DNA of 64,000 nucleotides from Zygnema cylindricum (taxonomy: Eukaryota; Streptophyta; Zygnematophyceae; Zygnematales; Zygnemataceae), in the NCBI GenBank assembly GCA_037447655.1, contig JBBHKE010002066.1, positions 37,897-101,896 on the forward strand, in the 5' to 3' direction. The position numbers were made by a program, and so were the translations under genes. The first letter of the stretch is position 1, and each line of letters begins with the position of its first letter. Of the stretch, positions 22,302 through 33,194 are shown one piece after another. The notes under the pieces are model-generated. The model had not been told where the DNA came from and searched no databases. It worked only from the letters and a program-made list of their open reading frames with translations.

Positions 22302-23199
22302 TGAAATTTTGTGGTCTCTATTAACCCACATAATTAGGAGCCTATGTAAAGCCTTTAAGGTAATATTTGACCCTTTCACTTTCCCACTGAATAAGTGCCA
22401 CCCAGGAACACAAATATTCTGACACCCTCACCCCTCTGAGGCAAAGACTCCCCTGAGTCAAACGCAAAAAGAATCACTAAATTTGCTACCCTGAGCAGTA
22501 AGTTATGGTTGGCCAAAGATGGCCTATAAATACAAAAGGTCACCTGGAGAGAGGCGCCTCAAACACGCTAAGTTCCTTATCTCCTACTCACAACAACTTA
22601 CTACTATACCCTCGGCCAATCAAAAGAGTGTATAGTACAAGAAGGTACAGTGGCCGATTGTACTTCTTGTACGGCCATTGTACAACATGGCCTTCTGGTT
22701 GACACTTGTCAATATGGGAGTCATCGTTCCTCCTCGCATCCTTTCCAGCGTCCAATGATGTGGCGCCATGTGGCACACTGCGCCGCTATGTAGGAAAGCC
22801 GCCGAAGATTCATTCGGTTTTGGCGGGGGCGACAACGTCCGTCCGATCATGTATTTTACACGGCTAGATTCGCATCCGCGAGCGCCGTTTGACTATAGAT
22901 GTCGTTTCTTCAATTTTGGTCTTTTATAATGGAAGTGATGTTTTCCGTAACACTTTAAATACATAGACAACTAATACGTGTATCGTTTGGATAACGCTGT
23001 TATGGTTAAGGCGTACGTCTATATCGAGTTTAGAGACCTAGATTCAAATCTGGTTTAGGGCAACATTTTGGGAATCTGTCAATCTGTCTGCCTGTCTGCC
23101 TGTTTCTTTCTTACTATGGCGGCAACCATGGTGACTCTCTCTCTCTCTTCACTCTAGAGTCTTAATTAAGAAGTGAATATTAATTACTTCTTTTCAACA
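22302..23199 (-). repeat. 3' LTR of the nested copia element
   Basis: 898 bp, TGTTGAAAAGAAG to AAAATTTCA in element sense, preceded by the purine tract TTAAGGGGAG. It contains CTGTCTGC repeats, a (CT)n run and an antisense tRNA-like block near 22990-23058. Confidence 0.88.
22990..23058 (+). other. tRNA-like block, antisense to its copia LTR
   Basis: ATGGTTAAGGCG (A-box-like D-arm) is followed by a GTCT...AGAC hairpin and AGATTCAAATCTGG (B-box-like T-arm). The same arrangement in the 5' LTR lies at 28826-28876. It is a diverged relic rather than a working tRNA: the acceptor stem is not convincing. Confidence 0.5.
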
Positions 23200-26100
23200 C
23201 TCCCCTTAATTCTTAGTCAACTTTTAAATTAAGTCCACAATTTTCTTTGCAAAATTTTAACTTAGGAGAAGGTACTGGTTTTGTCATCATGTCTGCAAAC
23301 ATCTCTTTATCACTTTCATGAACTAGTTTAATTATTTTATTCTCAACCTTCTCGCTGACAAAGCTTTGTCTTATATCTATATGTTAGCTTTGAAATAGTG
23401 TTTTGGATTAGCTGCGATAGAGATAGCAATTTGATTATCACAAAAGACATTGTGAGTCCCAAATTTTATGAACCCAAGTTCTTCGAGTAGAGATTTTGCC
23501 CTCATTAATTCTTTAGTGGCATCACATGAAGCCATGTATTCAGCCTCCATAGTGGACTGAGCAACTACTTTATGTTGTTTGCTACTCTTACACCATGCAC
23601 CCAATTTGCAACACATATCCAGTTGTACATCGTCTCAAAGGCACATCCCCATAACAGGCATCACTCCAAATGGTGATGTTCGTGTGCTCCACCTCCCAAA
23701 TGCAACCATAATTCCCTTGTTCCTGCCAAATATTTCATCATTATTTTGGCTGCTTCCAAGTCTCTTTTCTTAGGTTCATTTAGACTTCTGTTGAGAAGGC
23801 CTACAGCCGGAGCTATGTCCGGATGGTAAATTCATAAAGTAAATTAAATTGCCTACAATTTGCCAATAATGAATTGCTTCCATAAACCTCTTTTCTTCCT
23901 CATCCATCTTATCATTCAAAATTAATATCCCTCCCTCTTCACTCCCCTCCGATATTTTCTTTAGATCCATGGGAGTGGTACACCCATTTGCTTTCTCCAT
24001 CTAAAAATTTTCTAGCATATTGCCGATAGCTTCTTTCAAAGTGAGTCTTATTATTCTATTCCCTCTATCCCTCTCCATTTGAATCCCCAAAATTTTTTTT
24101 CTCGCCAAGATCTTTCATGTCAAACTGACTTCTAAGATTTTGTTTGAGTTTGTTAATTTTATCTAAGGACTTGCTTAAGACTAACAAATCATCAACATAA
24201 ATAGCAATAAATATCACTCTATTTTCATCCTCAAATATATATATGGAGTGATCTTAACTTATTCTAATGTATCCCAAACCTGTCAAAAAATCGTCTAATT
24301 TTATTTTCCATTGCCGCGGGGCTTGCTTAAGGCCATAAAGTGATTTTTTAGTTTGCATACCTTGCTTTCTTCTCCACTTTTCACGAATCCTTCCGGTTGC
24401 CTCATGTAGATTTCTTCTTCCAACTCTCCGTGTAAGAAGGCGTTCTTAATATCCATCTAGTGTATTTCCATATCTTTTGCTGCGGCTAAACTTAAGAGGA
24501 TTTTGACAGAAGGGAATCTGACTACGGGTGCAAAGGTTTCTTCATTGTCTATTCCATCTTTTGAGTATAACCTTTAGCAACCAGCCTAGCCTTATATCTT
24601 TCAATGGTATAATCTGGGTTTAGTTTAAGCTTAAAAACCCACTTACATCCAATCGGTTTTCTGTCCGGTGGACAATCTACCAACTCCCATGTATTGGATT
24701 CCATGATAGAGGCCATTTCTTCATTGATGGCAGTGATCCAGCGGCTGCTTTCTAGGGTATTTATGGCCTCTATGTATATCTGAGGTTCTTCTAGGTGAGA
24801 CATCTTTGTGAGTTGTTATTTACATGTCTTTCTTGAGGCCGTTTCCTACTTTTTTTTTCTCTTTCAAACTTTGACGCCGGTACGGAAGGCATCGTCGGGT
24901 TTCGTTTAGGAAGATTTTCATCTCCCCTATCTTCCAATTCCGGTGTTTGATCAAGTTCCTCGTCGATTTCCACTTCATATTGTGGTGTTACCTCGGATGT
25001 TGTCTTTTCGTCCTTCTAGTTTGGCACATTTGCAAATTTTTCCTTCCCCCATCTTCCTTCTCTTCATTTCCCAAGTCAAAGTCAAAATTCTGACCCGATT
25101 CAAATCTGATTTTGACTTCTTCGTTATATTTGAATTGATCAATAGACTTTACTTCATTCATCACCACTATGTGTTTTACCAAAATGATATCTCTCTTTTT
25201 CAAGTCATACACTCGATATCTTTTTGTGCTCTCATCATATCCTACAAGATATCCTAGTTTCCCTCTTCCCTCTAACTTCCATTTAGTCTTATCAGAATCC
25301 AAACTGTAGACTTGACTTCTGAACACTCTCAAACTAGACAAATCTGGTTTTCTTCCCGTCCACCTTTCATACGGAGTTTCCTCCTTATTTGTCGAAGTTA
25401 ACACTCTATTTTTGATGAAGTTAGCATAGTTCATAGACTTAGCCCAAAATTGCAATCCTATTTTTTTATTAGTTAGCATACATTTGGACATATCTCCTAA
25501 AGTTTTATTCACTCTTTCTGCTACTCCATTTTGTTCTCGATTATAAGGAACAGTTTTTTCATGATGGATTCTTTTTACTTTAACAAATTCTTCAAATTCC
25601 TTTGAGGTGTATTCTTTCGCATTATCACTTTTTATCTCTTTTATTGAGGTTTCATGTAATTTTTCACTGCATACTTTGTACTCTTTGAAACATCTAACTA
25701 CCTCTGACTTATGTCTAAGAAAATATACCTTAGTGTATCTAGACCAATCATCTGTAATGGTTAGCATCCAACTTTTCCCCCCATGTGAAGCATACCTAGC
25801 TCGTCCCCAAACATCAGTGTGAACTAGCTCTAATACTTTCTCTCTTCTAAATGTGGATGCCTTTGGAAATGGAAGTCTATGAATTTGCCCTTGGGCACAT
25901 CCACAATAATCATCTGAGGTCTCATCATCTCCAAACTTAATTCCATCCATTATTCTTTTTTATATTTTCTTTAATCTATTTAGATTCACATGCCCCAACC
26001 TCTTGTGCCAAAGCATCATATCACTTCCACACGAGTAGAGAACACCATTTTCATTGCAAAGTACAATTCTGAACATTCCTTGACTACCCTTTTTAGCTAT

Positions 26101-27592
26101 GAAATAAACCTCATTATCAAAGCTAGCTATGAAGATTCCTTTCTTAGTTCAGGTTTTGAACTCTTTTTCATCTAAAACAGCTGTAGAGACTAGATTATTG
26201 CTAAGCTGTGGAATGTAAAGAACATCTGAGAGTGTTACAATTGAAGCTTTTCCATCAACTAGAACCTTTAAATCAACCGATCCAACAAGACTTATGGTTT
26301 GTACTCTCTCATCTCCATACTCTATCTCAACTGTTGGAGTTTTTCTTAATTTAGTAAACCACCTCTTATCGTTGCACATATGCATTGAGGCCCCTGAATC
26401 TATGATCCGCCCATCCTCAAAGGATCCCTCTTACCTCAGAAAGCACACTTTTGTCTCCGTAGAATGTCTACATGCTTCTCATTGGTTTTTGGTTTAAGAA
26501 GAAGCTCCTCAAGCTCCTCTTCCAGTTCGGTTACGTCATCTTTTTCCTCGTCATGAACTTCAATCAGAAATGCCTTTTTCTTTCCTCCATCTTTGGAGGA
26601 ACCTTGTCTATATTTCAGTCAAAGATCTACAAGCTTGACACAATCTGCCATATAATATATCGGTTTCTTGCAGAAGTGACATAATCCACCTCGATGAGCT
26701 CCTCTCCGTTGTCGATCAAATCTACCACCTCTTTGTCTTTTTCCTCCAAAGTTTCGATAGGGATCCTTCCCTTTTCCTCAGCACGCTTCCGCCAATCACA
26801 TCCTGGAGCAAATGCTTGAACATTCCGACTTCCTCTCCTAATTCCTATGGTACTCTCTTTCACGAAAATCATCCCCACTGTATCATCCCAATTCCAATTG
26901 CTATCACCTAGATCGTGCAACTGATTAATGATATTCTCATACTCTTCAAGTAGTTTCATTATCAGTGTATTTACTCTTTGTCTCTCAGACCATGAGTTAC
27001 CTGCGCTCTGTAGTTCTCCAAATAATGCTCGTAAGTCATTGCAATAATCATTCATACTTCCTCTCTTGTTAGTATAAGCTAAAATCTTATTTTCTACCTG
27101 CTGTTGCTGCTGCAATGACCCAGTCTTATATTTGTTTACTAAAGATACCCAAATCTGAGAGGAAGATCTAATATGCATAAGGGGAATAGCAATACCCTTC
27201 ATTACACTTTTGAGAATTAAGAGCTTAGCCACCTTATCCTTATAGTTCCAATTTTCATATTCTGACCGTTCGGTTTGACTCCCTGTCACCATTACTGGTG
27301 GTGCTGCTGCCGATAACGTCCTTGATAGTGGAGTCCCTCGAAAAGCAACTTCTCCCTTTTCTCCTTCCATGAATATTTCCTCCCCTTCCTCCTCATCATT
27401 CATGATGGTGGCTGATGTTTTAACAAGTGTTGTGACGGAGGTGCCAGAAAACGTGTTCCTCCAAACCCAGGTGGAGGTGGGCATCCAATTTACCCAGACA
27501 CTATTCCCTATAGGTGCTTCTCAAAAAGTTCTCCCTCCATTGTCATTTCCCAAAAAAAAGAGTCTAATCCATTAAATACGGGCACCCTAGAG
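23200..27592 (-). pseudogene. Copia gag-pol of the nested element, inactivated
   Basis: The gag frame of 285 codons (26627-27484) has the conserved WVSLVNKY and VNTLIMKL blocks. Its zinc knuckle just beyond (near 26660-26620, another frame) reads CHFC....Y....C, with the His changed to Tyr. Protease remnants lie at 26149-26400. A 320-codon integrase frame (24988-25950) carries the finger CGCAQGQIH, HTDVWG, SDNAKEY and VAERVNKTL, so all three catalytic acids are present. Reverse transcriptase pieces occupy 24120-24803 and RNase H with CDNQIAISIA lies at 23377-23616. Gag and pol are separated by frameshifts. Confidence 0.9.
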
Positions 27593-27607
27593 GGTGGGCC
27601 CATAACC
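27593..27607 (-). other. Primer binding site, initiator tRNA-Met anticodon-arm type
   Basis: GGTTATGGGCCCACC in element sense, directly after the LTR end (...ATTGCA). It is a 15-nt perfect complement of the plant initiator tRNA-Met anticodon arm GGUGGGCCCAUAACC as I recall that sequence. Confidence 0.8.
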
Positions 27608-27823
27608 TGCAATTATGTGGTCTCCATTAACCCACGGAATGAGCAGCCTATGTAAAGCCTCTAGAATAATATTTGATCCTTTCACTTTCCCACTGAATAA
27701 GTGCCACTCAGTCACAAATATATTATGACTGTTGACGTAAGTGAAACGTGCGCTCGATATCCGGAATTGTGGTAATATCCACACTAAAAGCTATATAAAA
27801 TCAAACCCACCATCATAACATTT

Positions 27824-27896
27824 GAGCTAGTGGTAAAGTGGTTAGTATATTCACAGCTAAAGTGAAAGGTCCCTGGTTCAAATCCCGGCCGTCTTA
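27824..27896 (+). other. 73-nt tRNA-like cloverleaf in TRIM LTR 1
   Basis: It has the same 73-nt layout as the copy in LTR 2. The anticodon stem TTCAC/GTGAA is perfect around the 7-nt loop AGCTAAA. The T-arm is CCTGG, TTCAAAT, CCCGG (4 of 5 pairs). The B-box GGTTCAAATCC is close to consensus. The acceptor stem is poor, so it is a relic or promoter module, not a tRNA gene. Confidence 0.75.
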
Positions 27897-28111
27897 TCAA
27901 TCCTTTTATTGGGATCGTCCATTCTATCCCCTAATTCTAGGAATCTTAACATGGTATCAAAGCCAGGGGGACTAGGTTTACATTGACAATTATGACCGGC
28001 TACCTCTCGAGGAGGGGTGTTGAAGTACGTGAAACGTGTGCTCGATATCCGGAATTGTGGTAATATCCACACTAAAATCTATATATAATTGGACCCACCA
28101 GCATAACATCT

Positions 28112-28184
28112 GAGCTCGTGGCACAGTGGTTAGTACATTCACCACTAAAGTGAAAGGTCCCAAGTTCAAATCCCCGCTGGCTCA
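28112..28184 (+). other. 73-nt tRNA-like cloverleaf in TRIM LTR 2
   Basis: Segments fit standard tRNA lengths: acceptor GAGCTCG with CTGGCTC (6 of 7 pairs counting a G-U), linker TG, D-arm with GTGGTTAG, anticodon stem TTCAC/GTGAA with loop CACTAAA, variable AGGTC, T-arm CCAAG/TTCAAAT/CCCCG (weak stem), and A73. The A-box TGGCACAGTGG is canonical. AAAGGTCCC and the AGGTC variable loop recall tRNA-Val, from memory. Position 33 is A instead of U, and the T-stem is broken. Confidence 0.78.
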
Positions 28185-28825
28185 TCAATCCCTTTATTGG
28201 GATCGTCTATTCTATCCCTCGATTCTATGAATCTTAATAATGACCACCCTCATACGTGTGAGGAAAATATTCCCCTGAGTCAAACGCAAAAAGAGTCACT
28301 GAATTTGCTCCCTTGAGCAATAAGTTATTGTTGGCGAAAGATGGCCAATAAATACAAAAGGTCACTTGGAGAGAGGCGCCTCAAACACGCTAAGTCCCTT
28401 AACTCCTACTCCCAACTACTTACTACTCTACCCTCGGCCAATCAAAAGAGTGTATAGTATAAGAAGGTACAGTGGCCGATTGTACTTCTTGTACCACCAT
28501 TGTACAACATGGCCTTTTGGTTGACACTTATCAACATTGGAGCCATCGTTCCTCCTCCCAACTTTTCCGGCGTCTTATGATGTGGCGCCACGTGGAACAG
28601 CGCGCCGCTATGTTCGAAAGCCGCCAAAGATTCATTAGGTTTTGGCGGGGGCGATAACGTCCGTCCGATCATGTATTTTACACAGCTAGATTTGCATCCG
28701 CGAGCGCCGTTTGACTATAGATGTCGTTTCGTCAATTTTGATATGTTTTAATTATAGTGACGTTTTGCGTAACACTTTAAATACATAAAAAACTAATACG
28801 TGTATCGTTTTGATAATGCCGTAAT

Positions 28826-28876
28826 GGTTAAGGCGTACGTCTATGGCGAGTTTGTAGACCTAGGTTCAAACCAGGT
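28826..28876 (+). other. tRNA-like block, antisense to its copia LTR
   Basis: D-arm-like GCCG...ATGGTTAAGGC, hairpin GTCTA...TAGAC, then CCTAG GTTCAAA CCAGG with B-box GGTTCAAACC. It corresponds to 22990-23058 in the other LTR and is better preserved here. Confidence 0.55.
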
Positions 28877-29015
28877 TTAGAGCAACATTTTGGCAATCTA
28901 TCAATTTGTTTGCCTGTTTCTTTCTAACTATGGCCGCAGACATGGTGACTCTCTCTCTCTCTCTACACTCTTAAGTCTAAATTAAGAAGTGAATATTAAT
29001 TACTTCTTCCCAATA

Positions 29016-30736
29016 GAAGGATAAATTCAAGAATTCTCACCATACCAGCTTAGGAGTTTGAGGGAAAAGGAGCAGCAAAAGGATACAAGAGAAATATGCC
29101 GCTCATAAGGTAACTAAGCTATCGCACCCATATGAGCCTTAGTCATACTTGGAGGCAGTGAACAGTCCACAGAAAGACAGATGGATTAGAACCATAAATG
29201 ATGAGATGGCCTCGATCATGGAAGCAAATACATGGAAACTAGCGGACTGTCCTCCAAACACAAATAAACCAATTGGCTATAAATGGTTGTTTAAACTAAA
29301 ACTGAACCAAGATAATACCATTGAGAGATATAAGGCTCCATTGGTAGCAAAAGGGTTCACCCAAAAGGAGGGGATTGACTATGAGGAGACTTTTGCTCCA
29401 CATGTTGGGTTTTTATCAGTAAGAATTCTCCTCAGTCTGGCAACAACAAAAGACATGGAAATACACCAAATGAATATTGAGACTGCCTTTCTTAATGGTG
29501 AGTTAGAGGAAGAAATTTTCATAAGGCAACCAGAGTGGTTTGTGGAAGAAGGAGAAGTGAGAAAAGTCTACAGGCTCATAAAGTCCTTTTATGGACTGAA
29601 ATAGGTTCCCTGAAAGTCGAATAAGAAACTAGATGAGTTTCTCACTGGACTGGGATATATTCGGATCAGCTCTGACCATTCTATCTATCTGGTTGAAGAT
29701 AAGAATAGTGTGATTATAATTGCAATTTATATGGATCATCTACTTGTGTTAAGTAAGTCTTTGGAAAAGATCAATAAGTTAAAGAAAGATCTTAGAAGCA
29801 GATTTGACATGAAGGATTTGGGGGAGGTAAGATAAATTTTGGGAATCCAAATGGCGAGAGATAAGGGGAAACGAATTATAAGACTTAATCGAAAAAAAGC
29901 AATAGGTAATATGCTTAAGAAATTCCAGATGGAAAAGGCAAACAGTTATACTACTCTTATTGACTTGAAGAAAGTAAGTGATAGGAGTGTAGAATGAGTA
30001 ATAATCTTACATGATCAAATGAGTCCAGAGGAGAACGAGTTTATGAAGTCTATTCCTTATAGACAGGTCGTAGGAAGTTTGATCTATTTTATGAACTGTA
30101 TAAGTACGGACATAGCGGCAGCAGTAGGAGTCCTCAGTATGAGTCTTAACGATCCCAGGAAAAGAGATAGGGAGGCAGCCAAGCAAGTCATGAGATATCT
30201 GGTAGGATCCAGAGAGTTATTGTTGCATTTGGGAGGGGAGCACATTGATATCACTACTTGGAGTGATGCCAGTTATGGGGATGCACCTAGGAGAAGATGC
30301 ACTTCTGGGTATGTGTTGTATGTGGGGAAGTTGCTTGTTGTTGGAGGAGTAAGCAACAAAAGGTGGTTGCTCAGTCTACTATGGAGGCTGAGTATATGGC
30401 CTCTTATTCTGTTGTGAAAAAGTTGATATGGGTCAAGTCCTTGTTACAAGAACGAGGGTATATGAAGGAGGGAGTGCATGAAATTATTTGTGATAATCAG
30501 GCTGCCATAGCAATTGCAACCAATCTAAAACATTATTTCAAAGCTAAACATATGGATATAAGATGAGCTTCGTGAGGGAAAAAGTTGAAAATATAATTGT
30601 AAATCTTGTGTAAAGGTCTAATGAAGAAATGGTGGCTGACATGATGACCAAACTTGTGCCCTCTCCCAAGTTAAAATATTGTAGGGAAAAATGTCGATTG
30701 AAATAAAAGTTAAATTAGACTAGAAAATAATGGGAG
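29016..30736 (+). pseudogene. Copia reverse transcriptase and RNase H (second half of the split element)
   Basis: The reverse transcriptase N-part, 29149-29604, has ASIMEANTW, KWLFKLKLN and the Asp-containing AFLNGELEEEI. A stop follows FYGLK, and the active site reads YMDH instead of YVDD near 29730. The connection domain (30019-30417) has YRQVVGSLIYFMN. RNase H (30297-30566) has TMEAEYMAS and CDNQAAIAIA. The frame ends shortly before a purine tract and the 3' LTR. Several stops and frameshifts make it non-functional. Confidence 0.88.
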
Positions 30737-31691
30737 TGTTGAAATCACTGGATTTATTGAGTATTTTCTAGGTTGGAATAGTTTGGTAGAAAAAGAAAGG
30801 AAAACTTTTCTCTATCCCCTATACTTTTTGTAGTCAATGAAGGAGAGAGAGAAGTGTGGAGCCATGGCTGCCTCAGCTCCTTAGGCAAGACTAAAAAGTG
30901 ACTTAAGTCCCTCTCAACAAAAGGTTGAGTACAGCGGGACTCAAACCTCCGACCGGCAGAGCGCAGCGTAGCCGTCAGTTCTAACCTGTCTGTAGTAGAA
31001 ATCTGTTAAGATACATATGGTTTGATAACTATTTAAATTGTGATAAGGTCTTGAAACGGATTAACTAAATTATGAACGAAGGAACATATAACAAGTTAAC
31101 ATTCAGTGCGAACGTCATTTCACACGAAACAAATGAATCAGACATTTGTTTCGACGGCCAACATTCTACGTTGGATTTAATCCTACAACATATATCGCTG
31201 CCGGGATCTCGAAATGGTCACTTTGGCGTTTGTGGAGGGATAACATTTGGTCGTAGAAATTCCGAGAAGCGTACGGACGAGTGAAAGGTTCACAGGCGTC
31301 CACTCAGCGGCCTTGTCGTACACAAGCCGTATAGAAAGGACATCGGTCGTAGTACCTTTTTATAATTTATAGTTCTGTGATTGGGTCGTACTGTAGTAGA
31401 TAGGGGTTGTGAGAGGGAAATAGGACTTAACATATTTTTAGACACTCACCTCTCCCTTTGGGACCTTTTGTATAAATTGGTATCTTTGCCACCTTACAAC
31501 TTATTGCCTGGTTGGTCGCTTTCAGTGAATCTTTTTGCTACAGACTTAAAGGAGTCTAAGGTGCACAGGTGTGTAGTCAGATTGTCATTTTGTCTTCTTG
31601 GGCAGCAGTGGTTGTGACTGAAAGTGGGCTAGTTAAAAGCTATCTAGAGGCTTCCTAAATTTTATAGTCCAATGGAGGACACAGAATTGCA
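30737..31691 (+). repeat. 3' LTR of the split plus-strand copia element
   Basis: 955 bp, TGTTGAAATCACTGG to ACAGAATTGCA, after the purine tract ATGGGAG. It contains a tRNA-like block on the opposite strand (30918-30996) and resembles the LTRs of the 34041 element at the TGTTGAAAT and CCTCTAGA/GGAGGACAC ends. Confidence 0.82.
30918..30996 (-). other. tRNA-like block, antisense to its copia LTR
   Basis: In complement: GGTTAGAA.TGACGGCTACG, then GGAGGTTTGAGTCCCGC, a near-consensus B-box about 40 bases downstream. It lies about 180-260 bp inside the LTR, like the corresponding blocks in other copies. Confidence 0.45.
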
Positions 31692-31695
31692 GGAA

Positions 31696-31803
31696 ACCGC
31701 TGATCGTGACGATTGATCGTACCCATTGATGGTATCCGTTGATCCTGCCCGTTGATTGTTCTCGTTGATGGTACCTGTTGATTGTGCTCGTTTATCGTAC
31801 GAG
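31696..31803. repeat. Degenerate 13-14-bp minisatellite
   Basis: About eight imperfect copies of TTGATNGTNCC(C)G, for example GATTGATCGTACCC, CATTGATGGTATCC and GTTGATGGTACCT. It begins just after the LTR end. Confidence 0.7.
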
Positions 31804-32240
31804 TTACACGCGCATGGACCGTGTTCTATTTATTGAATTGTTTGAGTACGATTGTACTAATCTAGACGTTCGTAAGGACATTTGTAGGTGCGATCCAAAA
31901 CAACACAACAATTGAAGCAACATTTGACCCTGCCGTTAACGTCCGCCGGGGAACACGCTGTTAAGGGGTGCAGACGGACGGGAAGTGGGCCAATTAACAG
32001 GTTTTCTCACGGACAACCAAAGGTCTATAGTTTTCATAGAGATTTATACTTTTATTAGAAACAACTCGCCAGTTTGTTTCAATATAAAGTTTGAAGATGA
32101 CGTTTTTTTACGTGGCCGTGGGTGTAAACAAGAAAAACGACAAAATGTACAGGCAGTACATTGTAAGTTTGACGATGATGCATATTGTACTTTAAACTTA
32201 TTACTTTTTATGTTCGGTTTTCACTCAAGCGACACGGCAC
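31804..32240. other. Intergenic DNA, nothing recognised
   Basis: 437 bp of AT-rich sequence. No reading frame with a recognisable motif and no terminal repeat was found. Confidence 0.4.
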
Positions 32241-32243
32241 TAA

Positions 32244-33191
32244 GGTTACGTCCCTATGTAATCGGTTCTTTAATAAAGTATTTTGGACTGTATTGAAGAT
32301 TCTCCATACAACTTTGAAGAGCATCTTTATGTGCAAAAAATGAAATCAAAACTTGAAATATGACGGTTGTAGACGTTGGTACAATTTGTGACGATTGAAG
32401 CCGACTACAAAACTTTCGAAGATTAGTGACGCCAACAAAAACACGGACAGTTGTAGATGTCTAGATTTTTGTGAAATTGTAGATGTTTAAGGTTTGGTGA
32501 CATTGAGACGTCATGCTCACTTGTGACAATGTCAACGTCACGGATTCAAGAACTTTCCGCCATGATTTCCCGATTTCGTTTTTTCTACTTTTCTCACTCG
32601 ATCTGCCATTAAAAAAAAAGAAAAAAAAATCAAAAATAATATTTTTAAATGATCTTTCATTTTATATCAATATTGTTGTTTCTCGTTCTAAAAAGTGTGC
32701 CATAAAAGCGTCAATGTGAGAGGGAGAGGGGAGAGGCCACAACGGCCCAAAATTTTGCAAATGACCCATGAATGAAAGTGGAGGTCCGAGACCCCAACAA
32801 TTTTTTTTCCGTACATGAGCGTGACGGGCATGGAGAAAAATAGCGAGGATTCTCCCTCGTCCAAATTTTTTTCTACTCTTGTGGAGCGTGCGTGGGTCAT
32901 TTTTCATTCGCTGTTTGGGCGGTACTTAAACTAAAATCACCCCGTCGAGGTGATTTTGGATGAAGTTTATTTTTGGGTTGGATTCTCTTGTTCGGGAGGT
33001 TGAAAAGGGGAAAACGAGAAAATGCGTTGGCATGACGACAAACACGCCGTATATCCAAAGTATGATTTGACGTTCACTCTACTTTGGTAAAAATGATTTT
33101 CTCGTACGGCTAAAGTTTTTTTCAAAGTTCTTTAAATTTTAGGGCAAAAAGACAGGGAAAATTAGATGCTTTAATACATGGAGACGTACCC
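32244..33191. mobile_element. Second Tourist-like family, complete copy, 948 bp
   Basis: Starts GGTTACGTCCCTATGTAAT and ends with the near complement TACATGGAGACGTACCC. TAA flanks it at 32241-32243 and 33192-33194. Its left end matches the fragment at 12645-12689. No transposase-like frame was recognised, so it is probably non-autonomous. Confidence 0.68.
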
Positions 33192-33194
33192 TAA

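Larger units (their letters stand above)
27730..28239 (+). mobile_element. TRIM (miniature LTR retrotransposon), 510 bp, with tRNA-like LTRs
   Basis: Two direct LTRs of 222 bp (27730-27951 and 28018-28239) enclose a 66-bp interior. Both start TGTTGA; the first ends CTTAACA and the second CTTAATA. The interior begins TGGTATCAAAGCCAGG, one mismatch from the complement of the initiator tRNA-Met 3' end, and ends in the purine tract GAGGAGGGG. ATGAC flanks the element at 27725-27729 and 28240-28244. No coding sequence is present. The LTRs differ by roughly an eighth by eye, so it is old. Confidence 0.93.
22302..29015 (-). mobile_element. Complete copia element with target duplication GAAGG
   Basis: The 3' LTR (22302-23199), internal region and 5' LTR (27608-29015, interrupted) are all present. 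GAAGG occurs at 22297-22301 and 29016-29020. It interrupts the pol of the plus-strand element, so it is younger than that element. By eye its LTRs differ by around a tenth, so the insertion is old. Confidence 0.9.
27608..29015 (-). repeat. 5' LTR of the nested copia element, interrupted by a TRIM
   Basis: About 893 bp once the TRIM and its duplicated ATGAC are removed; it matches the 3' LTR at 22302-23199 throughout. The first bases in element sense are TATTGGGAAG, where the other LTR has TGTTGAAAAG. Confidence 0.88.
20918..31691 (+). mobile_element. Plus-strand copia element, 5'-truncated, split by a nested element
   Basis: It runs from the protease region (20918) to 22301 and resumes at 29016, ending with a 3' LTR at 30737-31691. 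The halves are continuous in content: the segment before the gap ends in the linker that in related copies is followed by the KR.QEK and SPEKDRW region found right after 29016. The nested element is flanked by GAAGG on both sides. The 5' LTR, gag and the first part of protease are missing. Confidence 0.85.

Noticed and set aside
27824-28184. Two genuine tRNA genes
   Set aside because: They lie in matching positions of the two TRIM LTRs, lack U33, and have broken T or acceptor stems.
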